NCBI RefSeq assembly: GCF_024256385.1
Contig: NZ_JAMLFW010000002.1
Span: 1,178,001-1,242,000, forward strand
Reading direction: 5' to 3'
DNA length: 64,000 bases
Source: Anatilimnocola floriformis
GTDB taxonomy: Bacteria; Planctomycetota; Planctomycetia; Pirellulales; Pirellulaceae
The notes under the pieces are model-generated. The model was not told the origin of the DNA and ran no database searches. It saw nothing but the letters and a program-made list of their open reading frames with translations. Shown here piece after piece: positions 53,122 through 62,822 of the stretch (position 1 is the first letter of the stretch; the number at the start of each line of letters is the position of its first letter). A program made the translations under genes and the position numbers.

Positions 53122-56100
53122 ATGACCATGACTGCCAGCGCTCCTCGCCAACTCCCTGAACTTCGTGAAGAGTCGATGAACTTCCAGAGCAACCCTCTCG
53201 AAGCCGGCGGCATCGGCGCCCTGACTGCGAATGGCCGCAACTTGCCGTTGCGGCGACTCGCGATTCGTTCGCGCGTGAGCGGCGTGAACGTGCAGACGAT
53301 GGTCGCGCAAGTCTTCGCCAATCCGCAGCGCGAGTTCGTCGAAGCGACTTACATTTTCCCACTGCCGGGCCGCTTTGCCGTGACCGCGTGCACCATGCAC
53401 GTCGGCGGCCGCACCATCGAAGCCGAGCTGCAAGAGCGCGGCCAAGCTCGCGCCACCTACGACAAAGCAATTGCTGCCGGCCATCGCGCGTCGATCGCCG
53501 AAGAGGAGCGGAGCGAGACCTTCACGCTCCGCGTCGGCAACATTCCGCACAATGAAGAAGTCTCTGTCGAACTCACGCTCGTCGGCAATATCACGGTCGA
53601 TCACGGCGAGGGAACGCTGCGTCTGCCGCTGGTCGTTGCGCCGCGTTACGTTCCTGGCCAGGCTCTCGATGGTCCGTCGGTCGGCGCGGGAACCGCGAAC
53701 GACACCGATGAAGTCCCCGATGCGTCGCGCGTCACGCCGCCGGTGTTGCTCGCCGGACTTCCGAATCCGGTGAATCTGTCGATTGAAGTCGAACTCGATC
53801 CGGGCGCTGCCGCGCACGACCCAAATTGGCGGAACGCCATTCGCTCGAGTTTGCACAGCGTGTTCGTGAATGAAACCACGCCGGTGAAAATCAAGCTTCA
53901 CCCCGGCGAGCGATTGAATCGAGATTTCATCCTTCGTTTTCCGGTGCTGCCATTGGCTGCGCAAGGGAGCGCAGAATTCGCGACTGGTAAAAACAAACAA
54001 CCTGGTACGTTCGCTGTCACCATCTTTCCGCCGGCCGATTGTGCTGCCAAGCAGTTGCCGCGTGATGTCGTGTTTGTGCTCGATCGCAGTGGCAGCATGG
54101 AAGGCTGGAAGATTGTCGCGGCGCGGCGGGCTCTGGCGCGGATGATCGATACGCTCCGCGGCGATGATCGCTTTCGCGTCCTCGCGTTCGACGACACCAT
54201 CACCACGCCGCACGCGAAGGGCGCTAGTTTTCAAATCGCCGACGACCGTCAGCGCTGGCAAGCGGCCGAGTGGATCGCCAAAATCGAGTCCGGCGGCGGC
54301 ACCGAGTTGGGCGGTGCTCTGCGCGCCGCGCTGCAACCATTTGCGACATTCGGCATGCCGGAGGGGCGCGATGCGGTGGTCGTGCTTATCACCGATGGCC
54401 AGGTGGCCGGCGAAGATTCGGTGCTGCGGACCATCGAAGCTCTTCGTCTGCCGCGCATGCCGCGGATCTTTACGCTCGGGATCGACCGCAGCGTGAATGC
54501 GAGTCTCCTCACACGGCTCGCCAATCTCGGCGGCGGTGCGTTTGAACTGATCGAATCAGAACAACGACTCGACGAAGTGCTGGAGCGCGTGCATACGCAA
54601 ATCGCGCCGCCGGTTCTCACCAACGTGACGATCGAATCGCTCGATGGTGACCTCGTCGAAAGCACCATCACGCCGGCGAACAACCACCATGTCTTCGCCG
54701 ATCGGCCTCTCACGATTCTTGGCCGTTGCGGTGCCGATCCGAAGGCGCTCCGCCTGCGCATCACCGCGCACGATGCGAGCGGCGGAACCTGGCGACAGGA
54801 AATTACTGCCGAGCGCACCAATTCGCCGATGCTCCTCCCGCTCTGGGGCCGCGGCCGAGTGCGCGAGCTCGAAGATCAATATGCCAAGAGCAGCGATCAA
54901 AAACTCCAAACGCAAATCGTCGCCACTTCGCTCGAGAGTCACATCCTCTCGCGCTTCACAGCCTACGTCGCTGTTGATCGCGCGGAGGTCGTGAACAAAG
55001 GGGGCGTGCTAGAGCAAATCATTCAGCCAGTGGAACAGCCCGAGGGTTGGGCGATGCCGGTGGCCTGTGCGGCGCCGGCACCGGCCCGGGCCATGATGAT
55101 GCGTGCACCAACTGGTGCTCAGCCAGCTGCGGGCAAGACCCGCGGGCGCAAGAAGAGCAGTGGATTCCTCGGCTTCTTCCAACGCACAGAACCCGTCGAT
55201 CTGACTCAGCACACGGACGGCATGCAGGACGACGCAGCCAAAAGTGCGTCGCCCGGCAGCTCCGAAGATCAATGCTTTAGGCACGATGACGATGCTGATT
55301 CCGTCGATTCGAAGTTGCAGGAGTTTACAGATACGGAGTTGGGCTTCTGTGAAACGTCCGCAAACACTGTTCCTACCCTAGAGAGCCTTATCGAAAACTT
55401 CCCGAGGTCGCTCGCTCGCGAACACCAGCTTCTCCCCGTCACAGAAAAGGACGGCAAACTTGTCGTGCGGATGGCCAATCCAAGCGATCGCGACGCGATC
55501 GAAATACTGCGATTCATTTTGAATCGTGAGATTGAAGTGGAGAGCAATCCGATTCAAGACTTTGAGGAAGAGTTTAAGCGAGTATTCCCGCAGGATGGCG
55601 ACAACGAGCCGGGCAGTACGCTGGTGGAATTTTGCTCCCCAGCATATGACTTCGATGAATCGGATAACACCACGTTGACTGGGACGCTCGATGAAAACAG
55701 CTCGAAAGTGGTGCGCACGATTCAACTGGTGATCCAAGAGGCAGCGCAGCTGAATGTTTCGCATATCACTCTGCAGCCTGACGGAACCGGCCTGGCCGTG
55801 CATTATCTATTCGATGGAACACTCCGCTGCCGAGACTACCTGCCGCAGCAAATGTGTTCGGCCATCGCCGATCGCATCTGCACGCTGGCCAAGATCAAGG
55901 ACCGGAGCGAGCGGCTGAAGTGTGGTCAGATCAAGGTCACCGTGGGAGAGCATGATTTCGATTTGCGAGTCATCTTCATTCCGACTGTTGCGGGAATGGC
56001 CATCGTGATTCGCATTCGACGCAATCCCGCACAGCCTGCGGACGCAAATTGGCCGCAGCTACTTGCTCCTTGGCTCGAAGCCGCCGCCGCGGCCGATCCC

Positions 56101-56142
56101 GCTCAAGCGCCGGCGGTTTTTGCTGTGCTGTGCGGGGATTAG
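53122..56142 (+). CDS. VIT-VWA protein fused to a truncated GspE/PilB-like module
   Basis: A 1006-residue protein. Residues 25-160 form a VIT domain (VYTFPLPGRF-type start, ATYDKAIAAGH). The VWA domain spans about 315-490 with MIDAS DRSGSM at 321-326, Thr in GGGTELGGAL and Asp in VLITDGQ. Residues 600-760 are a linker with Pro/Ala-rich and Cys-poor regions. Residues 775-850 (SLAREHQLLPVTEKDGKLVV, PSDRDAIEILRFILNREIEV) match the GspE/PilB N-terminal domain, and residues 885-985 (IQEAAQLNVSHITLQPDG; SAIADRICTLAKIKDRSERL) the first part of the GspE core. The Walker A ATPase is absent. Regulated by the upstream MerR gene is likely. Confidence 0.85.
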   Translation: MTMTASAPRQLPELREESMNFQSNPLEAGGIGALTANGRNLPLRRLAIRSRVSGVNVQTMVAQVFANPQREFVEATYIFPLPGRFAVTACTMHVGGRTIEAELQERGQARATYDKAIAAGHRASIAEEERSETFTLRVGNIPHNEEVSVELTLVGNITVDHGEGTLRLPLVVAPRYVPGQALDGPSVGAGTANDTDEVPDASRVTPPVLLAGLPNPVNLSIEVELDPGAAAHDPNWRNAIRSSLHSVFVNETTPVKIKLHPGERLNRDFILRFPVLPLAAQGSAEFATGKNKQPGTFAVTIFPPADCAAKQLPRDVVFVLDRSGSMEGWKIVAARRALARMIDTLRGDDRFRVLAFDDTITTPHAKGASFQIADDRQRWQAAEWIAKIESGGGTELGGALRAALQPFATFGMPEGRDAVVVLITDGQVAGEDSVLRTIEALRLPRMPRIFTLGIDRSVNASLLTRLANLGGGAFELIESEQRLDEVLERVHTQIAPPVLTNVTIESLDGDLVESTITPANNHHVFADRPLTILGRCGADPKALRLRITAHDASGGTWRQEITAERTNSPMLLPLWGRGRVRELEDQYAKSSDQKLQTQIVATSLESHILSRFTAYVAVDRAEVVNKGGVLEQIIQPVEQPEGWAMPVACAAPAPARAMMMRAPTGAQPAAGKTRGRKKSSGFLGFFQRTEPVDLTQHTDGMQDDAAKSASPGSSEDQCFRHDDDADSVDSKLQEFTDTELGFCETSANTVPTLESLIENFPRSLAREHQLLPVTEKDGKLVVRMANPSDRDAIEILRFILNREIEVESNPIQDFEEEFKRVFPQDGDNEPGSTLVEFCSPAYDFDESDNTTLTGTLDENSSKVVRTIQLVIQEAAQLNVSHITLQPDGTGLAVHYLFDGTLRCRDYLPQQMCSAIADRICTLAKIKDRSERLKCGQIKVTVGEHDFDLRVIFIPTVAGMAIVIRIRRNPAQPADANWPQLLAPWLEAAAAADPAQAPAVFAVLCGD

Positions 56143-56146
56143 GTCG

Positions 56147-56253
56147 CCACCGAGCTTGCTCGGTCGAGCGAATGATTGAACGGCGATTCGTAGGGCGATG
56201 TTAGCGAACTGCTCCTGGTGCAGAATCGTTTCACCACCGAGCAAGCTCGGTGG
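56147..56253. repeat. Two REP palindromes after the VIT-VWA gene
   Basis: Units at 56,147-56,166 (CCACCGAGCTTGCTCGGTCG) and 56,234-56,253 (CCACCGAGCAAGCTCGGTGG). Flanks share extra sequence such as GGTGCAGAATC with the transposase cluster at 47.9 kb. Confidence 0.8.
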
Positions 56254-56361
56254 AGTCTGCAAAGACAGCAACGTTGTAACAACCGCTCCCAGCCGTCGCT
56301 TAGCAAGGTAGAAGGCGAATCGCCTCACCTTTTTCTTACGGGCGGATCCGGGAGTCCAGCT

Positions 56362-56772
56362 ATGTCGACTTTCTTTGCCGGCTGGTTTCGTCGCGCTGCC
56401 ATTGGCCGCTTACTGACAGCTAGCCATCCTGCGCTGCCGCAGCAACAGTGCGCGGCCGAGCCCAGCGTTGAAGTGCAGCAGGATGGCAACTACATCATCG
56501 TCGATGGCTTGGCCGATGCGACATCACTGCAGGTACAGCATCAGCCTGGCAATGCCTTGAGCCCTTACGACGATCAAATTCTGATCCGCTGGCAGAGCAA
56601 CGGCGTGGCATGTGTGAAATCGTTCGGTCTCTATAAGTATGTGGAACAAGGCGACCAACGGCGGGCCGTGAAAAACGTGGAGTACCTGGAAGTGAGCGGC
56701 GGCAGCGGACGGAATCGTTACTGGACGCAATCCAGGCTGTCGTCGTATTTGCCCAGCGCGAAAGCAAGCTAA
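56362..56772 (+). CDS. Unknown protein, 136 aa
   Basis: Begins MSTFFAGWFRRAAIGRLLTA, possibly a weak signal or anchor. The body is beta-rich (YIIVDGLADATSLQVQHQP, NGVACVKSFGLYKYV). No family recognised. Follows the VIT-VWA gene after a REP pair. Confidence 0.55.
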   Translation: MSTFFAGWFRRAAIGRLLTASHPALPQQQCAAEPSVEVQQDGNYIIVDGLADATSLQVQHQPGNALSPYDDQILIRWQSNGVACVKSFGLYKYVEQGDQRRAVKNVEYLEVSGGSGRNRYWTQSRLSSYLPSAKAS

Positions 56773-56894
56773 TACCACGATGCAGTGAGCGGGGAGAAGA
56801 GGCCCGTGCTGGGCGCTGAGTCTGGAACCGACTTAGGGGAAGCGTTCAGCACGGGCGGGGATTGAGCACCGTATTCTTGCAGCGTCACAGCGAC

Positions 56895-58226
56895 TTACTT
56901 CTCCAGCGCCTTCCGATCAAGAATGAGGCGATCGGCATCGAATAGTCGTAGCCTCACTTGCGGCAGCGCGTCGCTCAATTCCTTGGCTGCTTGCGGAGTA
57001 AGATCCGGGACGCGCAGCATCACGGCTTGCAGCTTTTCTAGTGACCGCAGGTGCTGCAGATTTTCCGCCGCTGGCGGCGTCGCGAAGCCGATCGAAAGAA
57101 GCTCCAGTTCAGTGAAACCAGCAATCGTCGCCAAGCACTCCTCAGTTACTTGGGTGCCATCCAAATGAAGAAACTTCAGCTGGAAAAGCGATCCTAGACT
57201 TTGCAGTGCCTCGTTTCCGATTGCCGTTTGCGAGAGGCGCAACTCTCGCAAGTTTCGCAGCCAGCCGATCCGTTTCACGCCTTCGGTCGTGATTCGCGTC
57301 CCTTCCAGGTCCAACAACTCCAAGTGCTCAAGTTCGGCAATGGCTTCGAGGGCACCATCGCCAATCTGCGGACAACGGAGCGACAAAGACCTGAGGTTTT
57401 TCAGACGCGATAAGCGCTGAGTTCCTTCATCATCCAATCGCTCGTTGAAGTTCAACCACAGAAGCTGCAAGCCGGACAATTCGCTCACGGGCGCGAGAAT
57501 CTTCGAATCGAGTTGATCGTTGTTGTTCAGAATCAAGGCTTGCAGCTGTCGCAGTTTGCTGACTTCCATCAGCGCTTCGTTAGGAATGCCGTTGCCGTAA
57601 ATCATCAGCAGTTGCAGCTGCTTTGCCCTTTGCAGCGATGCCACGCCAGCCGGGCTGAGTTCTGCAGGGATTTCGGCAAGCAACACCAACTCCCGCAGCG
57701 TGTTGGATTTCGCACACTGCGCTATCCAGGCGTCGTTGATTTGCGATTCCTTCAGCATCGCAATTTCCAAATGCGGAAAGGCATTCAAGACCTGCGGATC
57801 CAGCTCACCTGGCGGACCGTCGAGAAAGGAGAAATGAACCCCGACAACCTCGGCAAATGCATTCTTACCCAAGCAGTCGCGCAACCATTTGGGACCCGGC
57901 GGACGAGACTGCTCAACGACCGTCCTTGAGCGCGACGTAAACGTGCGTTCGGTGCCATCGGGCAGCGGCAGAATTGTTTCAGAGCGGAATTCGTGCGGCG
58001 GACGAAAGTTCGTGAGCATCGAAAATTCGTAGTCGTAGTGAACGCTGCCCCCCGCTCCTTGCACCAATGCCACCGCGCGGCGCTTCAAATGCAACTTGCG
58101 CCAGAAATTGCCGGCACATCCAAAAGCCACTCCGAGCACTGCCATCAGGATCAAGCCCGTGCGCAATGTGAAACGAGGCCACCAACGGCGACGCGGTTTC
58201 GAAGATGGTGTCGTTGCCACATTCAT
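56895..58226 (-). CDS. Membrane-anchored leucine-rich-repeat protein
   Basis: A 443-residue protein with an N-terminal TM helix (FTLRTGLILMAVLGVAFGC) then a beta region and about eight LRR units such as LRELVLLAEIPAELSPAGVA, LRSLSLRCPQIGDGALEAI and LRELRLSQTAIGNEALQSL. Exposed on the periplasmic or outer side; binding partner unknown. Confidence 0.88.
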   Translation of the reverse strand: MNVATTPSSKPRRRWWPRFTLRTGLILMAVLGVAFGCAGNFWRKLHLKRRAVALVQGAGGSVHYDYEFSMLTNFRPPHEFRSETILPLPDGTERTFTSRSRTVVEQSRPPGPKWLRDCLGKNAFAEVVGVHFSFLDGPPGELDPQVLNAFPHLEIAMLKESQINDAWIAQCAKSNTLRELVLLAEIPAELSPAGVASLQRAKQLQLLMIYGNGIPNEALMEVSKLRQLQALILNNNDQLDSKILAPVSELSGLQLLWLNFNERLDDEGTQRLSRLKNLRSLSLRCPQIGDGALEAIAELEHLELLDLEGTRITTEGVKRIGWLRNLRELRLSQTAIGNEALQSLGSLFQLKFLHLDGTQVTEECLATIAGFTELELLSIGFATPPAAENLQHLRSLEKLQAVMLRVPDLTPQAAKELSDALPQVRLRLFDADRLILDRKALEK

Positions 58227-58272
58227 CGTTGATCAAGCTCACAACCATTGCGGCTGGATTACACGGAAGCGA

Positions 58273-60375
58273 TTACTTCACCCACACCGGTTGAGTGAAC
58301 GCGCCGTTGGTGGCGGTGTCCCAACCTTCGACGCGGATCCACTTCACGCCGGGAAGTTCGAGTTCGACGGCGACGGCCACGTCGAAGAATGGTCTGGCGA
58401 AGATCTCTTTCCGGATGCGGTGTGTTCTTTCGCCGTCACCCCAGACAATCTCCGCGCAATCAAAAGGAAACGTCGTGTGGGCGCTGAAGTGGACGAGGTA
58501 CTTGTCACCAGGCTGGCGAGCGAGCGTTTCGCCGCTCCGCTTCTCGTTGACATGAAACCCGATTGGCAGCACCTCGCCGGTCGTAACGAAGAACTTGCCG
58601 CCGCGGAGAGCATCGACAACCGGCTGCCAGCCATCGTCGAACTTCGGCAGTTGCTCGAGCTGCAGGTAGTTCACGTTCATGTGGCCGTACAACTCGTGGT
58701 CGGGTTGGATCTGGAACACATCGACCTCGCCAAGGAGATATTTCTGCTGCCCCCAGTTGGCCATGTCGCTGCCGAGGTCGAGCGCACGCGTGCCGAGCCG
58801 CGGCAACGAGAGATCGGCAGGCAGCGCCTTCCACGCGGCGCCGAGAAAACGATCTGACTGATAGAACGGCTCGTTTTTGTATTTGTCGGGAAAGCCGAAC
58901 GACGACTTCGTCCGCGGATGAGCTGCCCACATCAGCCCACCTTCGGCTTCCATCAACTTCTGCACTTCAGCGGCGTTGTGCACCGCATAGACCTTACCGA
59001 GGCCGTCGATCTCGCGAACAAACGGATCGCTTTCCTTGGGATGCAGCAGCCAGTAGACGGGCTTGGGAAACAGGCTGATCCAATGGCCACCGAGATGAAC
59101 GTTCGGTTCCTCGCCCGGCAGCAGCAGGAGTTTGTCATTCGACAGGCGGCGACATTCCTCGTGCATCAGCGCGAGTTGCGGCAGGCGCTGGGCGATGAAA
59201 TCGGGCGAGTGACCGACGTGGAACTCGGCGAGGTGGACGATGTCGACGCCGCGGGCCTTGAACGTGCGAACAAAGCCGGGCTCTTCGAGACCCTTGGGAA
59301 TGCCGGTCGTTCCTTGCTTCCGCTGCTGCGCGAGATAATGCAGCGTATGCTCGACGTGATAATGACTCGTGAACTTTTTGTAGCCGGGCAGATCGGGAAA
59401 GCGGTCGCCGTGCGTGAACATCTTCACTTCGTCGAGAGCCGATTCCGCTTTGCCGGGACTCAGCAAATAAAACACGCTCAGCCGTTGCTGCGAACCGGGT
59501 GGCGCATTCATCCAGGGCACAAACCGACCATCGCCATCGGGCGGCTGTCGCACTCCGAAGCCAGCTGCCTCGCCCGACTGTCGATAACCTCGGCCTTGCC
59601 AGGCGAGCTGAAAATTGTCGGAGAAGTCGAGCGGATAAAGAAATTGATGCGGCGGAGGAAACAGGGCGAGCGAACCGTTGTCGCCCTCGGCAATGATCGT
59701 GCGATGCCGAACGGCAAGCGGCGCGGCGTTGCGATTGCTGCCCACCGTTTGCCGCTGAAATTCATCGTTCGTGTTGAGCCAGGCAAAGTTCTTCCAACTC
59801 GGCTTGTCGCTGCTCAGTCCCGCGTCATACAAAATCGCGCACGCATCCTCGTCGGTCTTCAGCAGCGCAGTTGCTTGCAACAGTCGGCAATCGGCGAAGA
59901 GCTTGAACTGCAACTCGCCGGTGAACTTTCCCGCCGAGAGATCGCTGATCGAAATCAGCAGGCGATCGCCAATGCTTCTGACCACGAATTTCTTGCGCTG
60001 CAACTTCGCGGTGAACGTTTCATGCGGCCGCCGCGGCGGATTGTCGAAGAACGCATTCCAACCCTGTTTCGATAAGTCGCGCGAACCAACCGTGAGATGC
60101 AGCACAGGATCGACGCCATTGAGAATCGCCTTGCCATTGATGCCGAGTTCCTTGATCAGGGGCTGATCGGCATTTTGTTCCAGCACGAGGAACGCCGTTT
60201 CCTCTTTCGTGATCGGCCACTCGGCGCGGAGGGTTGTTCCGCTTGCTGTAACTTTGATTTCGCCCGCGCTCTTATACTCGGAAAGATCGATATCGGCTGC
60301 GCTGGCCACTGCGCAGAAGAAGAGGCCCAGCAGGACAGGCCAGTGCACCGTTCTGCAAGATGTGTTGGAAAACAT
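58273..60375 (-). CDS. Exported PHP-like metallohydrolase (CehA/McbA type)
   Basis: A 700-residue protein with start ATG 60,375 and signal peptide ending near ASAA. The N-terminal half is beta sandwich; the metal domain begins near FTSHYHVEHTLHYLA, with further ligands in HLAEFHVGHSPDF, PGEEPNVHLGGH, MWAAHPRTKSSF and IQPDHELYGHM. This fits the CehA/McbA subgroup of PHP hydrolases. The C-terminal segment is beta-rich. Substrate unknown. Confidence 0.8.
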   Translation of the reverse strand: MFSNTSCRTVHWPVLLGLFFCAVASAADIDLSEYKSAGEIKVTASGTTLRAEWPITKEETAFLVLEQNADQPLIKELGINGKAILNGVDPVLHLTVGSRDLSKQGWNAFFDNPPRRPHETFTAKLQRKKFVVRSIGDRLLISISDLSAGKFTGELQFKLFADCRLLQATALLKTDEDACAILYDAGLSSDKPSWKNFAWLNTNDEFQRQTVGSNRNAAPLAVRHRTIIAEGDNGSLALFPPPHQFLYPLDFSDNFQLAWQGRGYRQSGEAAGFGVRQPPDGDGRFVPWMNAPPGSQQRLSVFYLLSPGKAESALDEVKMFTHGDRFPDLPGYKKFTSHYHVEHTLHYLAQQRKQGTTGIPKGLEEPGFVRTFKARGVDIVHLAEFHVGHSPDFIAQRLPQLALMHEECRRLSNDKLLLLPGEEPNVHLGGHWISLFPKPVYWLLHPKESDPFVREIDGLGKVYAVHNAAEVQKLMEAEGGLMWAAHPRTKSSFGFPDKYKNEPFYQSDRFLGAAWKALPADLSLPRLGTRALDLGSDMANWGQQKYLLGEVDVFQIQPDHELYGHMNVNYLQLEQLPKFDDGWQPVVDALRGGKFFVTTGEVLPIGFHVNEKRSGETLARQPGDKYLVHFSAHTTFPFDCAEIVWGDGERTHRIRKEIFARPFFDVAVAVELELPGVKWIRVEGWDTATNGAFTQPVWVK

Positions 60376-60461
60376 GGATTCGCCCAAGCATCGAAAGATA
60401 AAATGAAGTCTCACCATACTCGCACATCTAGCGGCATAGTTCATCACCCGAGGCTTTACGC

Positions 60462-61313
60462 ATGAACCCGCTGGTCTACCACATCGCCAGTGGACAGTGC
60501 TTTTTCTCCGGCATCGCGCTGTTAGTTGCAGCTGCATTCCTGCGGCAGCGCGCCGGCAACCTATGGCGCAGACTTACCTGGCTGGCGATGTTCTTGGGCC
60601 TGCTCGCGGTAACACTTTCCTCAACGGCGATTCCATATTGGTTTTATGCCATCGCGATCGTTGCCACGTTACCGTGGTTCTCGATTCACTATCAACAACA
60701 TTGGCTGCATTGGGCGCCGCACGCGATGATCGCGGCTTGGCTAATCGCTGCTGCCGTCGAAGTGCCGTACCACGCGCTGCCGACCATCAAGCCGACGGCG
60801 AATCGAGCGCTCACCATCCTCGGCGATTCCGTCACGGCGGGCGTTGGTGATGATCAGACTGAAACCTGGCCAAAGATCATCGCCCGCGAACATCAGCTCG
60901 AGGTGCAAGACATTTCGCACGTCGGCGAAACGGCTGCGTCAGCCCTTAAGCGTATTCAAAAAACCCCGCCGACCGCGCCGCTGGTCATCGTCGAAATCGG
61001 CGGCAACGATTTGCTCGGTTCCACAACTTCTGCCCAGTTCGATCACGATCTGAATGCCCTACTCGCAGAACTCAGCAAGCGTGATTGTCAGATCATCATG
61101 TTCGAACTGCCCCTGCCGCCGTTTTATCACGAGTATGGCCGAGTCCAACGCGCTGCCGCGAAGCGCCACCATGTCGCGCTCATTCCTAAACGGGGCTTCC
61201 TCTCGATTCTCGCCGGTAACGGCTCGACGCTAGACTCCATTCATCTCTCACAGGCCGGACATCAGCGCATGGCGGAAATGGTCTGGCAGCTCATCGAACC
61301 CGCTGTTCCCTAG
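60462..61313 (+). CDS. SGNH/GDSL hydrolase with membrane domain
   Basis: A 283-residue protein with three N-terminal hydrophobic segments, then the SGNH domain: GDSV (in LTILGDSVTAGVGDDQ), GGND (VEIGGNDLLG) and the DxxH pair (LDSIHLSQAGHQRM). An esterase or lipase anchored in the membrane. Divergent from the metallohydrolase gene. Confidence 0.9.
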   Translation: MNPLVYHIASGQCFFSGIALLVAAAFLRQRAGNLWRRLTWLAMFLGLLAVTLSSTAIPYWFYAIAIVATLPWFSIHYQQHWLHWAPHAMIAAWLIAAAVEVPYHALPTIKPTANRALTILGDSVTAGVGDDQTETWPKIIAREHQLEVQDISHVGETAASALKRIQKTPPTAPLVIVEIGGNDLLGSTTSAQFDHDLNALLAELSKRDCQIIMFELPLPPFYHEYGRVQRAAAKRHHVALIPKRGFLSILAGNGSTLDSIHLSQAGHQRMAEMVWQLIEPAVP

Positions 61314-61383
61314 AGTCTGGTTGCTGGCGCTATCTCTGGGCAACTAGCATGAGGCGATTCTCCCCTTCTCCGGATGAGCTGCC

Positions 61384-62340
61384 ATGCGAACCACTATTGC
61401 CCTGCTGTGTCTCTTTGCTGCCTGGTCGATGGCGAGCGCTGAAGAGGAACCTATCTTTGCCTCGAAGCCCGAACTCTTGCAAGAGAAAGGCGCCGGCGAA
61501 GGGCCGGTCTGGCACAAAGAACTCGGTTTGCTGACGAGTGGCGACAATCATATTTATCGGCGCGATCGCGATGGCAAGGTGTCAGTCCATCTGCAAGATG
61601 CGGGGTCGAACGGCTTGCTGTTTAAGAAGGACGGTAGTCTTGTTTTTTGCGATGCCGAGCGCCGTCGGGTCTGTCTGATCGATGGATCGCAGAAGATGAG
61701 CGTGCTGACCGACAAATACAACGGCCAGCGCTACAATCAACCGAACGATCTGACCGTCGATTCGAAGGGGCGCATTTATTTCTCCGATCCTTGCTACGGC
61801 GATCGGAGCAAAATGGAAATGACCGATGCCGCCGGCAAGAAGGTCGAGGGTGTGTACCGCATCGATCCAGACGGCAAGGTGACGCGCGTGATCGGCCGCG
61901 AAGTGAACCGCCCGAATGGCCTGACGATCACCGCCGATGAAAAAACCCTGTTTGTCGCCGACAACAACAACGACGAAGTCGGCGGCGCTCGCAAGCTGTG
62001 GCGATTCGATCTGCAGGCCGACGGCGGCGTCGATCTGAAATCGCAAAAACTCGTGCACGACTGGGGCAAGACTCGCGGCCCGGACGGCATGAAACTCGAC
62101 GCCAAGGACCGGCTGTTCGTCGCCGCCGGCCTCAACAAACCCAACCCGCCTGCCGAAATTCAAGACAAACCAACAGCGGGCGTCTACGTCTTTTCACCGG
62201 ACGGCAAGCTGCTCGACTTCGCGCCGATCCCGCGTGACGAAACCACCAACGTCGCCTTCGGCGGTGATGATGGTAAGACGTTGTTTGTCACCGCGGGTGG
62301 GTCGCTGTGGAGCATCAAAGTGAATACTCCAGGGAAGTAG
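61384..62340 (+). CDS. SMP-30/gluconolactonase-family protein
   Basis: A 318-residue protein with signal peptide (MRTTIALLCLFAAWSMASA). Beta-propeller signatures include GEGPVWHKELGLL, NQPNDLTVDSKGRIYFSDP, RPNGLTITADEKTLFVADNN and GPDGMKLDAKDRLFVA. Likely periplasmic lactonase; substrate not predictable. Confidence 0.9.
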   Translation: MRTTIALLCLFAAWSMASAEEEPIFASKPELLQEKGAGEGPVWHKELGLLTSGDNHIYRRDRDGKVSVHLQDAGSNGLLFKKDGSLVFCDAERRRVCLIDGSQKMSVLTDKYNGQRYNQPNDLTVDSKGRIYFSDPCYGDRSKMEMTDAAGKKVEGVYRIDPDGKVTRVIGREVNRPNGLTITADEKTLFVADNNNDEVGGARKLWRFDLQADGGVDLKSQKLVHDWGKTRGPDGMKLDAKDRLFVAAGLNKPNPPAEIQDKPTAGVYVFSPDGKLLDFAPIPRDETTNVAFGGDDGKTLFVTAGGSLWSIKVNTPGK

Positions 62341-62355
62341 TTATTCCTTATTTCA

Positions 62356-62727
62356 TCATTCAGCCGGAGTGGAATCTTCGAGAGTGTGAAGTAATTCCTG
62401 GTCGGCCGAAAGTTCCATGTTCGACTTTGATCCGACCGGATCCCAGCCTTGCACGTGTGCGTAGCGAATCAACTGGCAGACGATTTTTGGCGTGAGGGAG
62501 ATGCGCGGCGTGTTCTCCGGATAATCGTGCCAGAACGATCGATTCGTCAAGCCACGCACCTGGCAGACGGACCGATTGCCGAATTCAGCTCGGAAAGAAA
62601 CACACAGCGGCACGTTGCCGTCGAAGTCAATTGCTGTGGCTGAAATGGAAACAGAATAATCCCGACCATCGATCGCGTAGGGTCGAGTCTTTTTCGGCCC
62701 GCCATGTCTTCTGGGTGCTTTGGTCAT
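62356..62727 (-). CDS. Unknown protein, 123 aa
   Basis: Begins MTKAPRRHGGPKKTRPYAID. Basic N-terminus, then a beta-rich region (DYSVSISATAIDFDGNVPLC) and an alpha C-terminus. Convergent with the SMP-30 gene. No family recognised. Confidence 0.5.
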   Translation of the reverse strand: MTKAPRRHGGPKKTRPYAIDGRDYSVSISATAIDFDGNVPLCVSFRAEFGNRSVCQVRGLTNRSFWHDYPENTPRISLTPKIVCQLIRYAHVQGWDPVGSKSNMELSADQELLHTLEDSTPAE

Positions 62728-62759
62728 TGCACATCACCCGCTGAGTTCTCGCGAATCAG

Positions 62760-62802
62760 CCCCTCACCCCAACCCTCTCCCCGGAGTACCGGGGCGAGGG
62801 AG
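62760..62802. repeat. Dispersed palindromic repeat, copy 3
   Basis: CCCCTCACCCCAACCCTCTC followed by CCCGGAGTACCGGGG hairpin. Same family as copies at 34,616 and 42,929. Confidence 0.6.
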
Positions 62803-62822
62803 TTAAGACATACGCCCGGCTC

